A stretch of DNA of 64,000 nt from Diphasiastrum complanatum. Taxonomy: Eukaryota > Streptophyta > Lycopodiopsida > Lycopodiales > Lycopodiaceae. The stretch is taken from contig CM055106.1 in assembly GCA_029204225.1 (NCBI GenBank), forward strand, positions 40,814,368 to 40,878,367, given 5' to 3'. Shown here piece after piece: positions 20,588-32,673 of the stretch; position 1 is the first letter of the stretch, and each line of letters begins with the position of its first letter. Below the pieces are notes generated by a model that saw only the letters and a program-made list of their open reading frames with translations, searched no databases and was not told where the DNA came from. Position numbers and translations under genes: made by a program.

Positions 20588-21660
20588 GTTAGGGGTGTGA
20601 TTTTATCCCTTAACTACCAATTCCCAATTACGACAACGGAACCCTCAAAGTTAACAAGAATCCAATAACAACAACAACAACAACAACAATATATCCAATA
20701 GCATTATACCAATTAAACAGAGGTAAACCATTGCAAACTACTGTTCATTCGATAAGTAAACTAGTTCTATTCAAATATCTAACAGCCATGCTCACAAATC
20801 CCAACATATAACAGTGCATTAGTCAATTGAAGAAGTAACAGCTGATACACAATAATCAATGCCTACATGCTAGTTGCTTAAAAGGTCTTAAGCAAGGTAA
20901 CATTCTCTTGTTGCTTGCAACTCGAGATTGGAAACTAAACATAATCAGTAATCAGCTCTCACCCATTGTCTCCTGAATACACTATTGCCTAAATAGTCCA
21001 GTATTCAAAAGCCCCTCTTCTGGCTTCAAATGCCCTATCCATTCAACTTCTACTTGAATACGACTTAACACATCATTCTACTTAAAGCGACGCTTCCTAC
21101 TTTATACATCTAACTAATTGTGCCTACACACTTCTTAGTAATCAATTTACATTCTGCAACCTCTAAACACAATCACATTTACAACATTAATGGTTACATT
21201 GGCTAGGTGTTAGGGGTGTGATTTACTCCCTTAACTACCAATTCTCGATTATGACAACAGTACCCTCAAAGTTAACAAGAATCCAATAACAACAACAACA
21301 ACAATATATCCAACAACATTATACCAATTAAACAGAGGTAAACCATTGCAAACTATTGTTCATTTGATAAGTAAACTGGTTCTATGCAAATATCTAACAT
21401 ACATGCTTACAACTCCCAACATATAACAATGTAGTAGTCAATTGCAGAAGTAACAGCTGATATACAATAATCAACACCTACATGCTAGCTGCTTAAAAGG
21501 TCTTAAGCAAGGTAACATTCTCTTGATGTTTGCAACTCGCACGAAGACTGAAAACTAAACATAATCAGTAATCGGCTCTCACCCTTCGTCTCCTGAATAC
21601 ACTACTGCCTAAAAAGTCCAGTATTCAAAAGCTCCTCTTCTGGCTTCAAATGCCCTATTT
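20588..21660 (+). repeat. Tandem duplication, unit about 620 bp
   Basis: TTAGGGGTGTGATTT...CCCTTAACTACC begins both copies, at 20588 and 21208. About 455 bp of each are alike, including the (CAA)n runs at 20666-20690 and 21286-21304 and the phrase GCTTAAAAGGTCTTAAGCAA. The second copy diverges after about 21655. The sequence lies between integrase and the extra ORF on the minus strand and is noncoding. A TRIM-like element (two LTRs around ~165 bp) was considered, but the copies lack a CA end. Confidence 0.8.
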
Positions 21661-21963
21661 ATCTACCTATGTAAACACTCCAATTTTATATCACCCTTCA
21701 TTGTAATGACCATAAATGGTCGTTTCATCTTCCCGTTCAGTATCGTAATTGACGAAATTCACCGTTCATGTAGAGACTCATCATGGACCAAATTATACAC
21801 AGTTTAAATGTGCAGAGTTGGTAAAATGAATTCATATGGCATAATTGCATCCGTTCTGTAAACCAATTGAAATGTCATATAACCCGCAGATATCTTATAG
21901 GCTATGCGGTAAGCCCACAACGTTGGTTGCAGAAACTCATGCCAAGTTTAGCGATAATAGCTT

Positions 21964-23560
21964 TCAGCGTCTTATTAGTTGCCTCAGCCTGACCATTCTC
22001 GCGTGGGTAATAAGAAGTGGCATTTGATGAATGACACGAAATAAATGTTTCATTTTCTTTATCGTATCATCATTCACAAAATGCGGTCCTCTATCGGACA
22101 CAATTTCCAATGGGCAACCAAACCGTGATAGAATATTGTTGAATATGAATTTGGCGGTTGATTTGGCGGTGTTATCCCGCAACGCTTTTGCCTCCGCCCA
22201 CTTCGTAGCATAATCAGTTGCTACGATGATATATGTATGACCATTCGACAATTGCGAGTTTATTTTCTCGATAAAATCCAGTCCCAGCGCTGAAATGGTT
22301 TATAGGTTGTAATGGTATCAGTGGATAATCCATTGTAGGTACCGGCCTTCCTTGCCTTTGGCATGCATCACAATTCCGACCAAAAGTAGTAGTGTCCTTC
22401 CAAAGGGTAGGCCACCAGAACCCCGCCTATAATATATTTCTAACCGTAATTTCTGAAGCAAAGTGCCCCCCTGCAACGCCAGAATGGGCTCCATCCATAA
22501 TCACTCGAATGTCCTTGGATTGAAAACAACGGCATAAGACTTAATCATGACCACGTCGATACAATTGACCTTCAATCACCTGAAAAACTCTCGATCGCCA
22601 AATCAATTGACAATGTTGTGATTTTCTAAAATGGCCCAGAAAAGTCCTATGCGTCAAAAAATTAACCAGATCAGTGTACCAGGAATGGCCCACTAATTCA
22701 GACATAAATAACTGTGCATCAGGCATTTCATCAATGCCTTCTTCCTCATTGCCCATTTCAATACGAGACATTGGATCGGCTACAATATGCACTCGTCCAG
22801 GCCGAATCCGTACTTCAAACTCAAATTCTTGGAATAGAATCATCCAACGCGAAATCCTACCCGCAATTGTAAGTTTATGTATAAGGTACAACAACAATTG
22901 GTGATCCATATAAACAATAAATTTATTATCAAGTAGAAAATGACGAAATTTTTGTAGTGCAAAAATTAAATTCAACGCCTCTCATTCCATAGTTGAATAC
23001 TTTTTCCAGCACTAGCTGTTTGCTTGCATAATACACCAAATGATCATAGCCTTTCTCTTCATTCGGTTGTGCTAACACGCAACCAATTGTCACCTGCGAA
23101 GCATCACAATGCACATGGAATGGCTTGCTCCAATCTAGCGGCCGAAGAATAGGCGCATTAACCAATGCGTTAATTAAATCTTTAAATGCTTTATAGCATT
23201 TGATAGTGATTTTGGATACCGCTCCTTTTTTCAAAACTTCAAATAGCACATGAGTCATGTCCGAATATGCGTAAATATAACGGCGATGATAACCCGTCAT
23301 TTCCAAAAAGGTTTGCATCTCCCTGCGGGACTTTGAAACTCGCATATTCTTAATCATCTCGATCTTGGCTAGTGGATCAATTGATAAACCTTCTTTGGAG
23401 ATGATCGGCCCGAGCAGAATTCCACATCTTATACAAAAAGTGCATTTGTCTGGATTCAAACTAATCTCGAACTCGTAACACCACTGGAAACATTTTCCCA
23501 GATAGTCCAGATGATCTTCAACATCACCATACAAGCAAAAATCATCTAGAACTTGATCAA
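21964..23560 (-). pseudogene. Athila-like Ty3/gypsy RT (C-terminal), RNase H and integrase, broken
   Basis: On the minus strand, from the right: RT from LDDFCLYGDVEDHLDYLGKC through TFCIRCGILLGPIIS to FLEMTGYHRRYI; RNase H with VHCDASQVTIGCVLAQP and YMDHQLLLYLIHK; the lineage-typical tail DPMSRIE then IDEMPDAQLF; the integrase finger CDACQR; and the core GLDFIEKIN, IIVATDYATKWAEAKAL, FGCPLEIVSDRGPHFVN. RT is missing its N-terminal half (nothing before LDD). The integrase GPY/F end is also absent. At least four frame breaks. The RNase H/INT spacer matches that of the + strand element at 46.6 kb, so both are one lineage. Confidence 0.87.
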
Positions 23561-23599
23561 TTCTTTTCTAGAGACCTAAGTAGGATGCAACCACGCAGG

Positions 23600-24970
23600 C
23601 TCTTCTTTCAATGTTTAAGACTCTTCATTAATCTCCAAAAAACTCTGTGGAAACTGTTCTCCATTCGAATCCTCTGCTATGACTTGTTTATCCTTCTGCA
23701 AGAATTCTTTGGAGTCAGCTTTAACTTCTTCCACAACAAATAGATTGACAACTATAGATAAATGAGCTTCTCCCACCGGTATGAAATCTAGATACAGAGT
23801 TGTCAAGTATAAATCCTCTTCGGATTCCTCCGTCGTTGTTTGGAACGACAATTCTTGAACCGTTTCAATTCCCACCGGTCGAACTACAGAATCCAACCTT
23901 CCTTGATGTGTTTGTAATTGGATTTTTTTTTTCCTTCGGCAGAAATTGTCACTATGCATGTTGCCCAATCATGTATAGCTTTAGCAGTTCGCAGCCTAAC
24001 AGGATCGGATAGACATTTGAACCCGTAAGTAACCTCATGACAACAAAATTCAAAAGAAATTTCAACCCCTTAATATAGACAGAAATTTTCTGAATTTCTC
24101 CAGCTGGAGAATCACATGTATGGTTAGCCATATATATTAGCAAATTGCTCTTATGCAACATGATGTTCTTTAATTTGCTATTTCCTCAGAGATGATGTTC
24201 ACTCCAACACCACCATCGATTTGAACTCCCTTGATATTCAATCCTTGAATAACGACTTCCAACGTAGGAACAATATCTTGCTCCATGGATTGAACAATCG
24301 CATTGACTGGCATAGGAGGAAGTCCTTCCGGCATCTTAATTCCTGGTAACTTTGATCGTATAGATTCTGCCAAATACGGTGCGATTTGCATCAACTGGCC
24401 TACTATCACCTGAAATTTATAATTATAAACAAATGCGACAATCTGGTCAGCCACAACATCTAGTAACTCATGGAAAGAATTCGGCCCTTGTGGTTAGTCT
24501 AACTATTCTAGTACATTTTGAGTAGTTTTGGCCATCTGACCAATATTGGAATTAACAACCCAACTGGTGCTTGGTCCGACACGACTTCTACACCTTCCTC
24601 CTAAATTACCGCCTTTCCTTTCCCTTATGTCGAGTGACTGCCTGTACATCAGTTAATGGTGGCTTTTCCACTGTAATCACCTATACATGTGCCTGTTGCA
24701 CAGAAGCATTCATCCCGCCTGATTCTGATGTGGATTTTGCATAGCGTTTTGATCATTGAAATGGTTATTAAGCCGCAAAGGTGGAAATCCTCTTTCTAGA
24801 TTTTCGACACACTAGCGATGATATGCCACACAACTGAAATAGTTGTGACCCCTTTGACTGCAAAAATTGCAGATATCATCTGATAGATCTAGTCAATAAT
24901 GCACTTGTCGTTGAAATGGTCATGGCTGCATTTGATCCCCTTGCTGATATGGGCCCTGATACGACAAGAC
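23600..24970 (-). pseudogene. Athila-like gypsy gag end and protease, broken
   Basis: The minus strand gives a CCHC knuckle CNFCSQRGHNYFSC (about 24830-24875), then IAPYLAESIRSKLPGIKMP (24.37 kb), then the protease PTLEVVIQGLNIKGVQIDGG with GVGVNIISE. The active-site triad reads D-G-G rather than D-S/T-G, as in the second gypsy element. The PR C-terminus shows YPILLG. An acidic linker follows (23968-23615). Gag is cut at about 24970, where LTR-B sequence begins. Several stops interrupt it. Confidence 0.75.
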
Positions 24971-24974
24971 CAAT

Positions 24975-25520
24975 CATCAAGTATTAAATAGTTAGTGTTC
25001 TCTCTCTCAAGCCTGCGATCTTGAACACTTTTGAGCATTCTAGCTCAGTTCCTTAGAGTTAATTAGAAATTGCTATTGCGCTTACTGCTTATCAGTAGTT
25101 GCGCTTAATTCAAACTTATATTTAACCGCTCAAATATAGCTTAGAGCACGCGGCTTTGATCCACAACTTCTTGTACTCATTTACATCTGTTTTGTTTTCA
25201 TACTGAATCAATACTATCTTCTTATTGCGTTCAGCTTCGTCTCAGAATGTATGCATTTATGTAATTCTTTGCGACTGATTATTTGTCTGATAATTCAATG
25301 CTTTAATGTTTGGCTACGTAATCACTGTAGTACTAATGATCTCAAAGTTACTATAAGATCGAATGTGATTTTTATCACTAGTGTTTTGTTCGAAATTGAT
25401 AGGCGTAATCATGCATAGAGAAAGAGGAGGATAGTTTATTCCGCTGTGCACGATAAGTTTTCTTTCTTGTCGTTCGAATTCTTTTTATTCGACCTATCCT
25501 TTTCACACCTCTTTCCAACA
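24975..25520 (+). repeat. LTR-B, 3' fragment
   Basis: This matches 33389-33947 across about 540 bp (for example TGATAGGCGTAATCATGCAT, TAGTTTATTCCGC, TGTTTGGCTACGTAATCAC) and ends TTTCCAACA, the inverse of the LTR-B start TGTTGGA. Its left edge coincides with the break in gypsy gag, so it marks a junction between two elements. Confidence 0.8.
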
Positions 25521-26339
25521 TCTCCCACTTTAATTTTGATTTATTTCAAAAATCCTCTCACACTATTCTTTTGTTGTCATTTATTGTTTAAAAAATTTAG
25601 CCTTATTATATTTGGTTGCCCGAGTTTAAACTCGGGAAACCTACGTGGCAATTCTTAGAGGGTCTTTTTTGGAACTCCTCTAATGATGCTGCCCATATGG
25701 AGGCTTTTACTTATGGTTACCAGTTTGTTTTCCTTGTAAACATTCACACACCATGGCTCATGGGTGAAGCTACTATGTTTTAATCTTTAGCTTCTAGTTG
25801 GTCGGTTGGTTCGGCTTCAATGTTACATTTTTTGATAATTTGCAAGTAGGATCTACAAGTGTTATTCCTTACACATTTTGTGTGTCACTTGTCCACTCAA
25901 ATGGACAAAGACAAGCATGGAATTTGCCAAGTGCTATTTTTTGGAGATTCTCATTACTTCTTGATGATAGAAGATTGGAAAAACCATATTGTTTTGATAC
26001 TTAGAGATGTAATACAAAATACTAGTATGCTATGAACTAGCTATTTTTGCATGGATTGTTTTGAAGGTTACAAGAAATGTAGAAACTTTGGGATATTTTC
26101 AAAGAGGAGCTACACCAATGTTGTGCGACACTTGGAAATAAATCTTTATCAAAAATATATTATCATGGTTATGGTAAGCATGGACAATGATTTCTTGGCC
26201 AAGTTCAATCTGAGGAGGAAAGTAAGAAAATAATCTAAATTGGTAAATATCAACTTGAAGCCTAAATATGAAAAATTCAATTAATTTTATAGGCCACATG
26301 TGTGAAAATCATGTGGAGGGAGCCAAGTTAGTCCAAATA
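25521..26339. other. AT-rich sequence, nothing recognised
   Basis: Short ORFs at 25798-26004 and 26051-26233 have no domain. It follows directly after the end of the LTR-B fragment. Confidence 0.4.
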
Positions 26340-26499
26340 ACATTGTTAAATTGTTTTATATACATATTTTGTAAGACTGCTTCGCCTGTGAGAATTTACT
26401 TGTATTTATGCAGACTGTGCGACAACATGAGTAAAAATGCAGCATGAATGGAGGTAGATTAAAATGGGATTTAGGAGAGTGGAGGAGATAAATCCAACA
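26340..26499 (-). repeat. Start of a copia LTR (TGTTGGATTTATC type), truncated
   Basis: On the minus strand the LTR starts TGTTGGATTTATCTCC directly after the purine tract AAGGGGGGG (26500-26507). About 90 bp resemble 57555-57641. The remainder of the LTR is lost or has diverged beyond recognition. Confidence 0.65.
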
Positions 26500-26502
26500 C
26501 CC

Positions 26503-28130
26503 CCCCTTAATTTGGATCTATGAATGCCTTGATCTTCAGACTAAGCAATGCACAAAATTTGTTGTGTGCATTAATACTTAATGCTTTCGTGAATATATCT
26601 ACAACCATGTCCAGTGTTTTGAAGTACGTTAAGCTCACCTTCCTGTTGGGAACCTTGCCCCTAATGTAGTGATATTTGATTTTAATGTGCTTACTCCTAG
26701 AGTGAAATCTAGGGTTGGCCGATAAGACAATGAAACTCTAATTATCATAGAATGAAATTGTAGGGATGTATTGATACAAATTAATGTCTGAATTTCTCAA
26801 CCAAAACACTTCTTTAATAGATTGAGAAGCGGCAATGTATTCTGCTTTTGTAGAAGAAATAGTGCGATAGAGGCTTGCTTACGACTGTGAGATAGGACCG
26901 TCGTTGAAGAAGAATGTAAATCCAGATGTGGACTTATGATTGTGTACATCTCCTCCCCAGCTTGCATCAGAATATCCACTAAGCTGATGAAGATTGTCGA
27001 TGTTGACATCTCCATAGCAGATGCACTGGTCCATGGTAGCTCGAATATACCTCATGACTCTTATGAGAGACTTCCAATGGATAATGCCAGGATTAGCCAT
27101 ATATTGGCTGAGTGAGCTTACTGCAAAAGAGATATTTGGTCTTGTACAGACCATTGCGTACATACATGAGAGATCCAAATATCAATCGATAAGGATACTC
27201 TCTCATCTGCTCCTCTTCCTGCTTGGTCTGGGGACATTGGTCCTTTGACAAATGCAGGCCTAGATCCATTGGTGAGTGAGCTAATTTAAAATTCATTAGA
27301 TTGTATTCATTAAGAACATTGTGAAGATACCTTTGTTGAGTGATGTAAATCAGTCGTTTCGGTTTGTCTCTGTGGATTTGAATGCCAAGACAGAAGTGAG
27401 CTTCGCCCATATCAGTCATGTTGAACTCTGAAAATAACATCTGTTTAGAATCCTTGACCAAATTGGTATTGTTGCTGAAGAGCAACGTATCATCCACGTA
27501 TAAGGTGATGATAATGAAGGATTGCTGCGCTGACTTGGAATAGACGTTGCAATCGGCAGTGCTTGGTTTGAATCCTTGTTCGATGAGGAATCTGTTGATC
27601 CTCTACAACCAAGCTCTGGTAGATTGTTTCAAGCCGTAAAGAGCTTTGTAGAGTTTACAGACATGATTCTTCATACCTTCCAAAATGTATCCTTCGGACT
27701 AGATCATGTAGATGTCTTCTTGTATAGCTCCATTCAGATAGGCTATTTGTATATCAAGTTGATGTACTTCGAGGTCGGTGGCTGCAGCATAAGACAAGAG
27801 TGTTTGGATCGACGAATGTTTGACTACTTGATTGAAAGTCTCGCTGTAGTCGACATTTGAGATCTGAGTGAATCCTCGTGCCACCAGCCTTGCCTTCCTT
27901 CGATCAATTTCTCCATTGGCATTGTATTTGACCTTGAAGATCCATTTGCAATCAATGATATTGCAGCCAATAGGAGCTTCGACTAATGACCACGTTTGGT
28001 TCATCAGAGAGGAATACTCTCTGTCCATAGCTTCTCTCCAGAGATCAGAGTCTGGTTGGCTGAGTGCCTCTTCAACTGTCGTCGGTTCCTGTATCAAGAG
28101 ACATGCAGACTCAGGAGTATACCTTGTGGG
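26503..28130 (-). pseudogene. Copia RT-RNase H, broken
   Basis: On the minus strand: IQEPTTVEEALSQPDSDLWR and CKWIFKVKYNANGEIDRRKA (27.9-28.1 kb), LDIQIAYLNGAI, catalytic YVDDTLLFSN near 27.49 kb, YCLG-like FCLGIQIHRD, TRPNISFAVSSLSQYM, and RNase H SDASWGGD then KSTSGFTFFFNDGPIS near 26.9 kb. The RNase H end lies just before the purine tract at 26.5 kb. At least three frameshifts. It is the same family as the RNase H fragment at 32229-32666 (KSTSGFTFFLNNGPISWNS). Gag, protease and integrase are missing. Confidence 0.88.
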
Positions 28131-29007
28131 CTATGTGCGCACTCTACAAGCTTAATTGCTGGAACTCTTGCTATAACTTCAAGGACAACTTCAAAAGAAT
28201 TCTATTCCCTCTTTACAAGCTCTACATGGTATTTTACAGCCACCTACCATCCAACTTTATGAAAAAACAAGCAAAAATCATGATTTTTAACTCTTTTCCG
28301 GTTTTTTCTCCACTATAAAGTGAAAATTCATGACACTCATCTCTTTATATAGCACAAAAAAACCAATTTACAGAATTATAACCATCTAATTGATTTGATC
28401 TTGTTGGATTTTTGTTCTTACTATCTATGTTGTGTTAAAAAAACATGAAAAACCAAGCAATTTTGACCAAAACATAGCCTAGAATCATAAATTATTATAA
28501 GATCCAGCATGCATCATTAATTTCATCACTAATATGAAAGTACACTTGCTAGAAAATTCAGATCTGCATAAGATTTGAGTTACACAACAAAAAGCTCCAA
28601 AAAAGCAACACAAATTGGCTTTCTAGGACAATTCTCCATAAACCACAAAAAAATTAAGAGAGATATGGATCTTAGTAACATGCAAATTGAAATTGGGACC
28701 TCATTGACTCGATTATCATCTACATGGCCCTTGTCACCTTAGCATCACCCCATCTACTTAAATTAAAATAACTACTATTTACAATAGAACAACGTATCGA
28801 CTAGAAGTAACTAAAAATAAACTGGGCTTGTTATTCTAAAGGAACTCTAAGTGAATAACAAAACTCATGTTGTCACCCACTCTCATATAACGACATCCCA
28901 AGTCATATTCCCAAGAGTGCTTATGGGATTAACAACCGATGCATGTCCATACTAATGGTTCTAGAACTCACCTTTAACTTGTAGTCTAGTCCTAGAAACT
29001 AGGGGTA
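28131..29007. other. AT-rich sequence, nothing recognised
   Basis: There is no ORF with a domain. It ends at the target duplication of the solo LTR. Confidence 0.4.
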
Positions 29008-29012
29008 TCCTT

Positions 29013-29668
29013 TGTTTAAAAAATAGACCACAAAGATTCATTTATGTCCTTTGTTCTTTGGCTAATATGTAGAGCACATCTAGCATCATTAACAATGTAG
29101 AAATCTTGCATCTACTACACATAGACGATGTAAACTCAATAAGAACTTGTCAAACAAACTTATGTAAGTTAATTAACTGTTCCGGTCCATAGTGACAGCG
29201 GTACAACAATAGTACTCACATGTGGGAACTCATACATGTAAGAAAAATAACATTCTATATAAAAGAATCCAGTATATCATCACAAATATGCAAAAGATGG
29301 ATGTAGAACCCAAAAAGATATCTTCCATAAGAATGAATAAGAGAGATGAATTTTTTCACACACTTGTATGCCTATTTATATCATTCTCTTTCTCTATTTG
29401 GATGCTCTTACACAAGCTTATCTACTTATGGAAGTTTCTAGATCTCTTCCAAACCCTAGGTCTATCATGGCTAGATTCAATGCATCTCTACTAACCAATT
29501 GGATTAGGTCCAAATTCGACCCTATCAACTTGCCTAAATTGCTAAAAATAGTAGATCCACTATTGTTAGGCCTGACTAACGTTATAAAGTCTATCTCTAA
29601 GTTAAAAATGCATATTGGCCTCAAATAAACTCAACTTGACTAAACTAAACTAGTTGATATTTTTCACA
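29013..29668 (-). repeat. Solo copia LTR with 5-bp target duplication
   Basis: On the minus strand it starts TGTGAAAAATATCAACTAG at 29668 and, by the + strand start TGTTTAAAAAATAG, ends ...TTTTTTAAACA at 29013; 656 bp. TCCTT flanks it on both sides (29008-29012 and 29669-29673). The TATA-like GATATAAATAGG lies at about 29373, the same offset as in its relatives. No purine tract or primer site adjoins it, so it is a solo LTR left by recombination. Confidence 0.85.
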
Positions 29669-29673
29669 TCCTT

Positions 29674-30429
29674 TGACCCTAAGTTGTGTAAACTAAGCTA
29701 TACTAAGGCCGAACTAATTACAATTGATTAATCCCAATATGCCTTTGGTTAGTTAGGGATCTTACATATTTCTCCCTTAAAAAAATTGTATGTCCTCTCA
29801 TCCCCAACCTAATTTTTCTTCATGTTATGAAAAGATAAGAATTTTAAAAATATGTTATCTTTTCTTCTAATAGCTCATGATAAATTAGTTTTCTTATAGC
29901 AATTCTAAAGGGTAAACTTGCCCATATTGATAAGCCAAGTACTTTCTATTGAGAATGAGACAATGGGTACATAGATAGTAGGCATACTTATAATGTACTC
30001 ATTTTCCATGTAATACATGATTAAACTCATAAATTTCATGATATAAGTAGCTTTCTTACAACAACTAACTTGCCCACCTTGATTAGCCAAGTAGCATCTA
30101 TTGATAGAGAGATATTGGGTGTCTAGATTCAAAGTAATGGACACACCTTTATGTTTGCAACTATGCAAACACAGTGAAAATATAAAAAAAGAAATAAAAC
30201 TCCGTGGCATGTGTTTTGTAAGTCCATGTATGAGTATTTGTCAATAAACGTCTACCATGGCATGCGTTTTGTAAGTCCATGAGTAGAAGCTTAAAATAAT
30301 AAAATAACCTAAACTTAGAATTAGAACTTAGATTTAAGAAACTTAAGCTTAGAAATATTTGTCTTAAGTTATCTTAAGTTTCAAAATTTTTAAACTTTTA
30401 AAAGTTCTAAGTCCTAAGTTAGAAGTTCT
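29674..30429. other. Noncoding sequence with short imperfect repeats
   Basis: ACTTGCCCA followed by TTGAT.AGCCAAGTA occurs twice (about 29918 and 30069), and GGCATGYGTTTTGTAAGTCCATG occurs twice (about 30206 and 30259). From 30300 to 30430 the words ACTTAGA/CTTAAG and their inverses are packed densely. No gene seen. Confidence 0.5.
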
Positions 30430-30983
30430 AGAATGGCTAGTTTTAAATTAGTGGATAACTTATGGAAGACCCTCCTAGCTATAAAAGAAGATGTATTTGT
30501 AATGTCCACAATACTTTGAGATTAAGCTATCTTGCTCTCTATTTTAGAGAATTATCACTCTATTTCATTTGTGTTTTCTTTGGGAAGGTGCATAGCTTGA
30601 CGGAAGGTGCTCGGACCTCCTCTTGTCTCCTCATTGGTTTGTATTGTGCCATGCGTTTTATTGGTTCTATATTTAGTATTAGTCACAATTTCATTTTATT
30701 ACCCTTTGGGTGTTAAGTAGAATTTAGATTAATCTTCTTGCTAATTTGGAAAGCCTTAGCAAGACTTTGTATTTCTTAAGTAAGTGGCTAGTTGGGTACC
30801 GCCTTAGCCACCCCAGTTATTTCCGAGCACTAGTTGGGAAGCCTTAGTGCTCCATTTCGTTTATGTTTCCATCTTGCTAGGAAGCTTGTAGAAACTTAAG
30901 AAGTGGACAAACCTCTACATCCCTATACTACATCTGTAAGTAGATCTAGCCACCATACTACAAACTAGAACTACTTCCAACAT
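30430..30983 (+). repeat. Possible LTR preceding a gypsy-type gag
   Basis: It has a TATA-like GCTATAAAAG near 30477 and an end ACTTCCAACA followed by TTGGCAAC (30973-30990), the layout of an LTR end plus leader. It is followed at 31835 by a gag ORF. It is unlike LTR-B. The start is not found, and the primer site type is unclear. The word GCCTTAG repeats at 30747-30850. Confidence 0.35.
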
Positions 30984-31834
30984 TGGCAACATTGCTGTTT
31001 TTTAAGATTTTCTACATAGCTTTCTTTGTTTTTTCGTTTTTCGCTCACGTGTTTGTGTGCATGCTTGCTTGGTTTTTTTCCTCTTCAAACTGCAGCACGA
31101 GACTTCTCTCTAGTTCCTCAATGAGCTGCGGAGCAACCTATCAAACCGAGAGGAAGCAACAAAAGTATCAATTTGGGCATTTTCTTTGAAAGAAGTGACC
31201 CAAGTGACATTTTTTCCGACTGTATATCAGAATTCGCTGGTCTGTCTGCAGCCATAACAGACACTATCTTCCATTCTATCACCTCCACGAATTTTGAACT
31301 TGTTCAGATTCTCTAAAAACACCCTGATATACTGTCAAAATCCATTGTTTTCCAACCAAATCTTGGTCTTAGTAGCCTATTTTCTGTCAAAAAATCATTT
31401 TTTTCAATATCCCTTGTCTATCAGCAAAACCTCAGTATCAGAAATCGCCAGTCATACCACAAAATCGCCCACAATGGGCACAATTTCTCTGTACCCTCTA
31501 CGAATTCTCTCCCTAACAATTAAAAAAAAAAAAATCAGTATTTTGACTGAAAGCACTTCTTGTCAGAACTTGCGAGTACTGCAGTTGGATCCATCTGACT
31601 GTCCACGATTTCTAGTATTGAGACCATAAATTCTATTACAGCACAAAAGTCCAGTTTTTGTCCAAAATCCTTCGTTCTATAAGAAAACTATCCTTTTTGA
31701 CTTTTTCGACAACAAGTAAAGTACTACCCTGATCATCTGTACTGTTATCCTACTCCTCATACTGCATCATGTCTTGAGATTGTGCTGAATGTTCCAGTCC
31801 GGCTCCTCCATGACTAGAACGCAGAATTTCAGGT
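30984..31834 (+). other. Leader upstream of gag, with a degenerate word cluster
   Basis: From 31200 to 31740, phrases such as CTGTCTGCAG, CTGTCAAAA and TTGTCAGAA, and TCTATCA/TCTATAAG variants, repeat at irregular spacing. No conserved coding sequence is seen. Confidence 0.4.
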
Positions 31835-32230
31835 ATGGATGCACCAAAATATGATGGAGAATCTGATCCAATTAGACTTTTCCAAGACTTTAATAATGCA
31901 TGCCATTTCTATGGAGATACCTCTAAAACCAAAATGCTCCAACTAATCCTGATGGTACTCTATGGAACAGCTAAAGAGTGGTATCTCAATCTTGAAGCTC
32001 CTGATCTTGCTTCCTGGACTACCCTCAAGGACACTCTCATCAAGCATTTCAAACCATCCAAATTGACTCAGAGCCCATTCAACCAAATTACCCATATCAA
32101 GATGCGTCGTGAAGATTCGGTTCGAAACTACATTGAATGTTTTAAACATCTCAAAGTAGAATGTGTTGATGAAAATATCACCAAACGTATGGCCATCAAA
32201 TTGTTCTTGGTTGGACTGCCTAACTCGTAA
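31835..32230 (+). pseudogene. Gypsy-type gag (Retrotrans_gag domain), truncated
   Basis: The ORF starts at an ATG at 31835 with APKYDGESDPIRLFQDFNNA and contains the usual gag core: GTAKEWYLNLEAPDLASW, LIKHFKPSKL, MRREDSVRNYIECFKHL. This is the Retrotrans_gag type used by Ty3/gypsy elements, not the copia UBN2 type. The stop codon falls exactly where homology changes to copia RNase H (about 32228). The zinc knuckle and all of pol are absent. Confidence 0.8.
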
Positions 32231-32666
32231 ATCCACTTCCGGATTTACATTCTTTCTCAACAATGGTCCAATTTCTTGGAACAGTCACAAGCAATCTTCG
32301 ATAACTCTATCTTCCACTGAATTAGAGTATATCGCAGCCTCTCAATCTACAAAGGAAGCAATTTGGTTGAGGAATTTACTCTCAGATATCGGTCTGAATC
32401 AATATGCTCCGACAATATTATTTTTTGATAATCAAAGTGCCACTGCCTTATCAGCCAACCCTAGATTTCATTCTAGGAGTAAGCACATTGAACTGAAGTA
32501 TCATTTTGTCAGAAGCAAAGTTCTCAACAAAGAAGTCAAATTGCAGTACTGTAGAACACAAGATATGACAACAAATATTTTTACCAAAGCATTAAGTTTA
32601 AAATCACACAGAAGATTCTATGTAGAACTAAGTTTGAAGGTCAAGGCATTCAAGGATTTAGATTAA
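32229..32666 (+). pseudogene. Copia RNase H C-terminal fragment
   Basis: From KSTSGFTFFLNNGPISWNS at 32229, through SSTELEYIAASQSTKEAIWL, FDNQSATALSANPRFHSRSK and VRSKVLNKEVKLQYCRT, to MTTNIFTKAL and a stop after KAFKDLD. It is one open frame of about 145 codons, one base out of phase with the gag before it. The purine tract AAAGGGGAG (32665-32673) and LTR-B follow at once, so the 3' end of this copia element is intact. Confidence 0.88.
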
Positions 32667-32673
32667 AGGGGAG

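Noticed and set aside
22674-22904. + strand ORF opposite the gypsy RNase H
   Set aside because: It is the antisense shadow of a recognised RNase H/integrase spacer.
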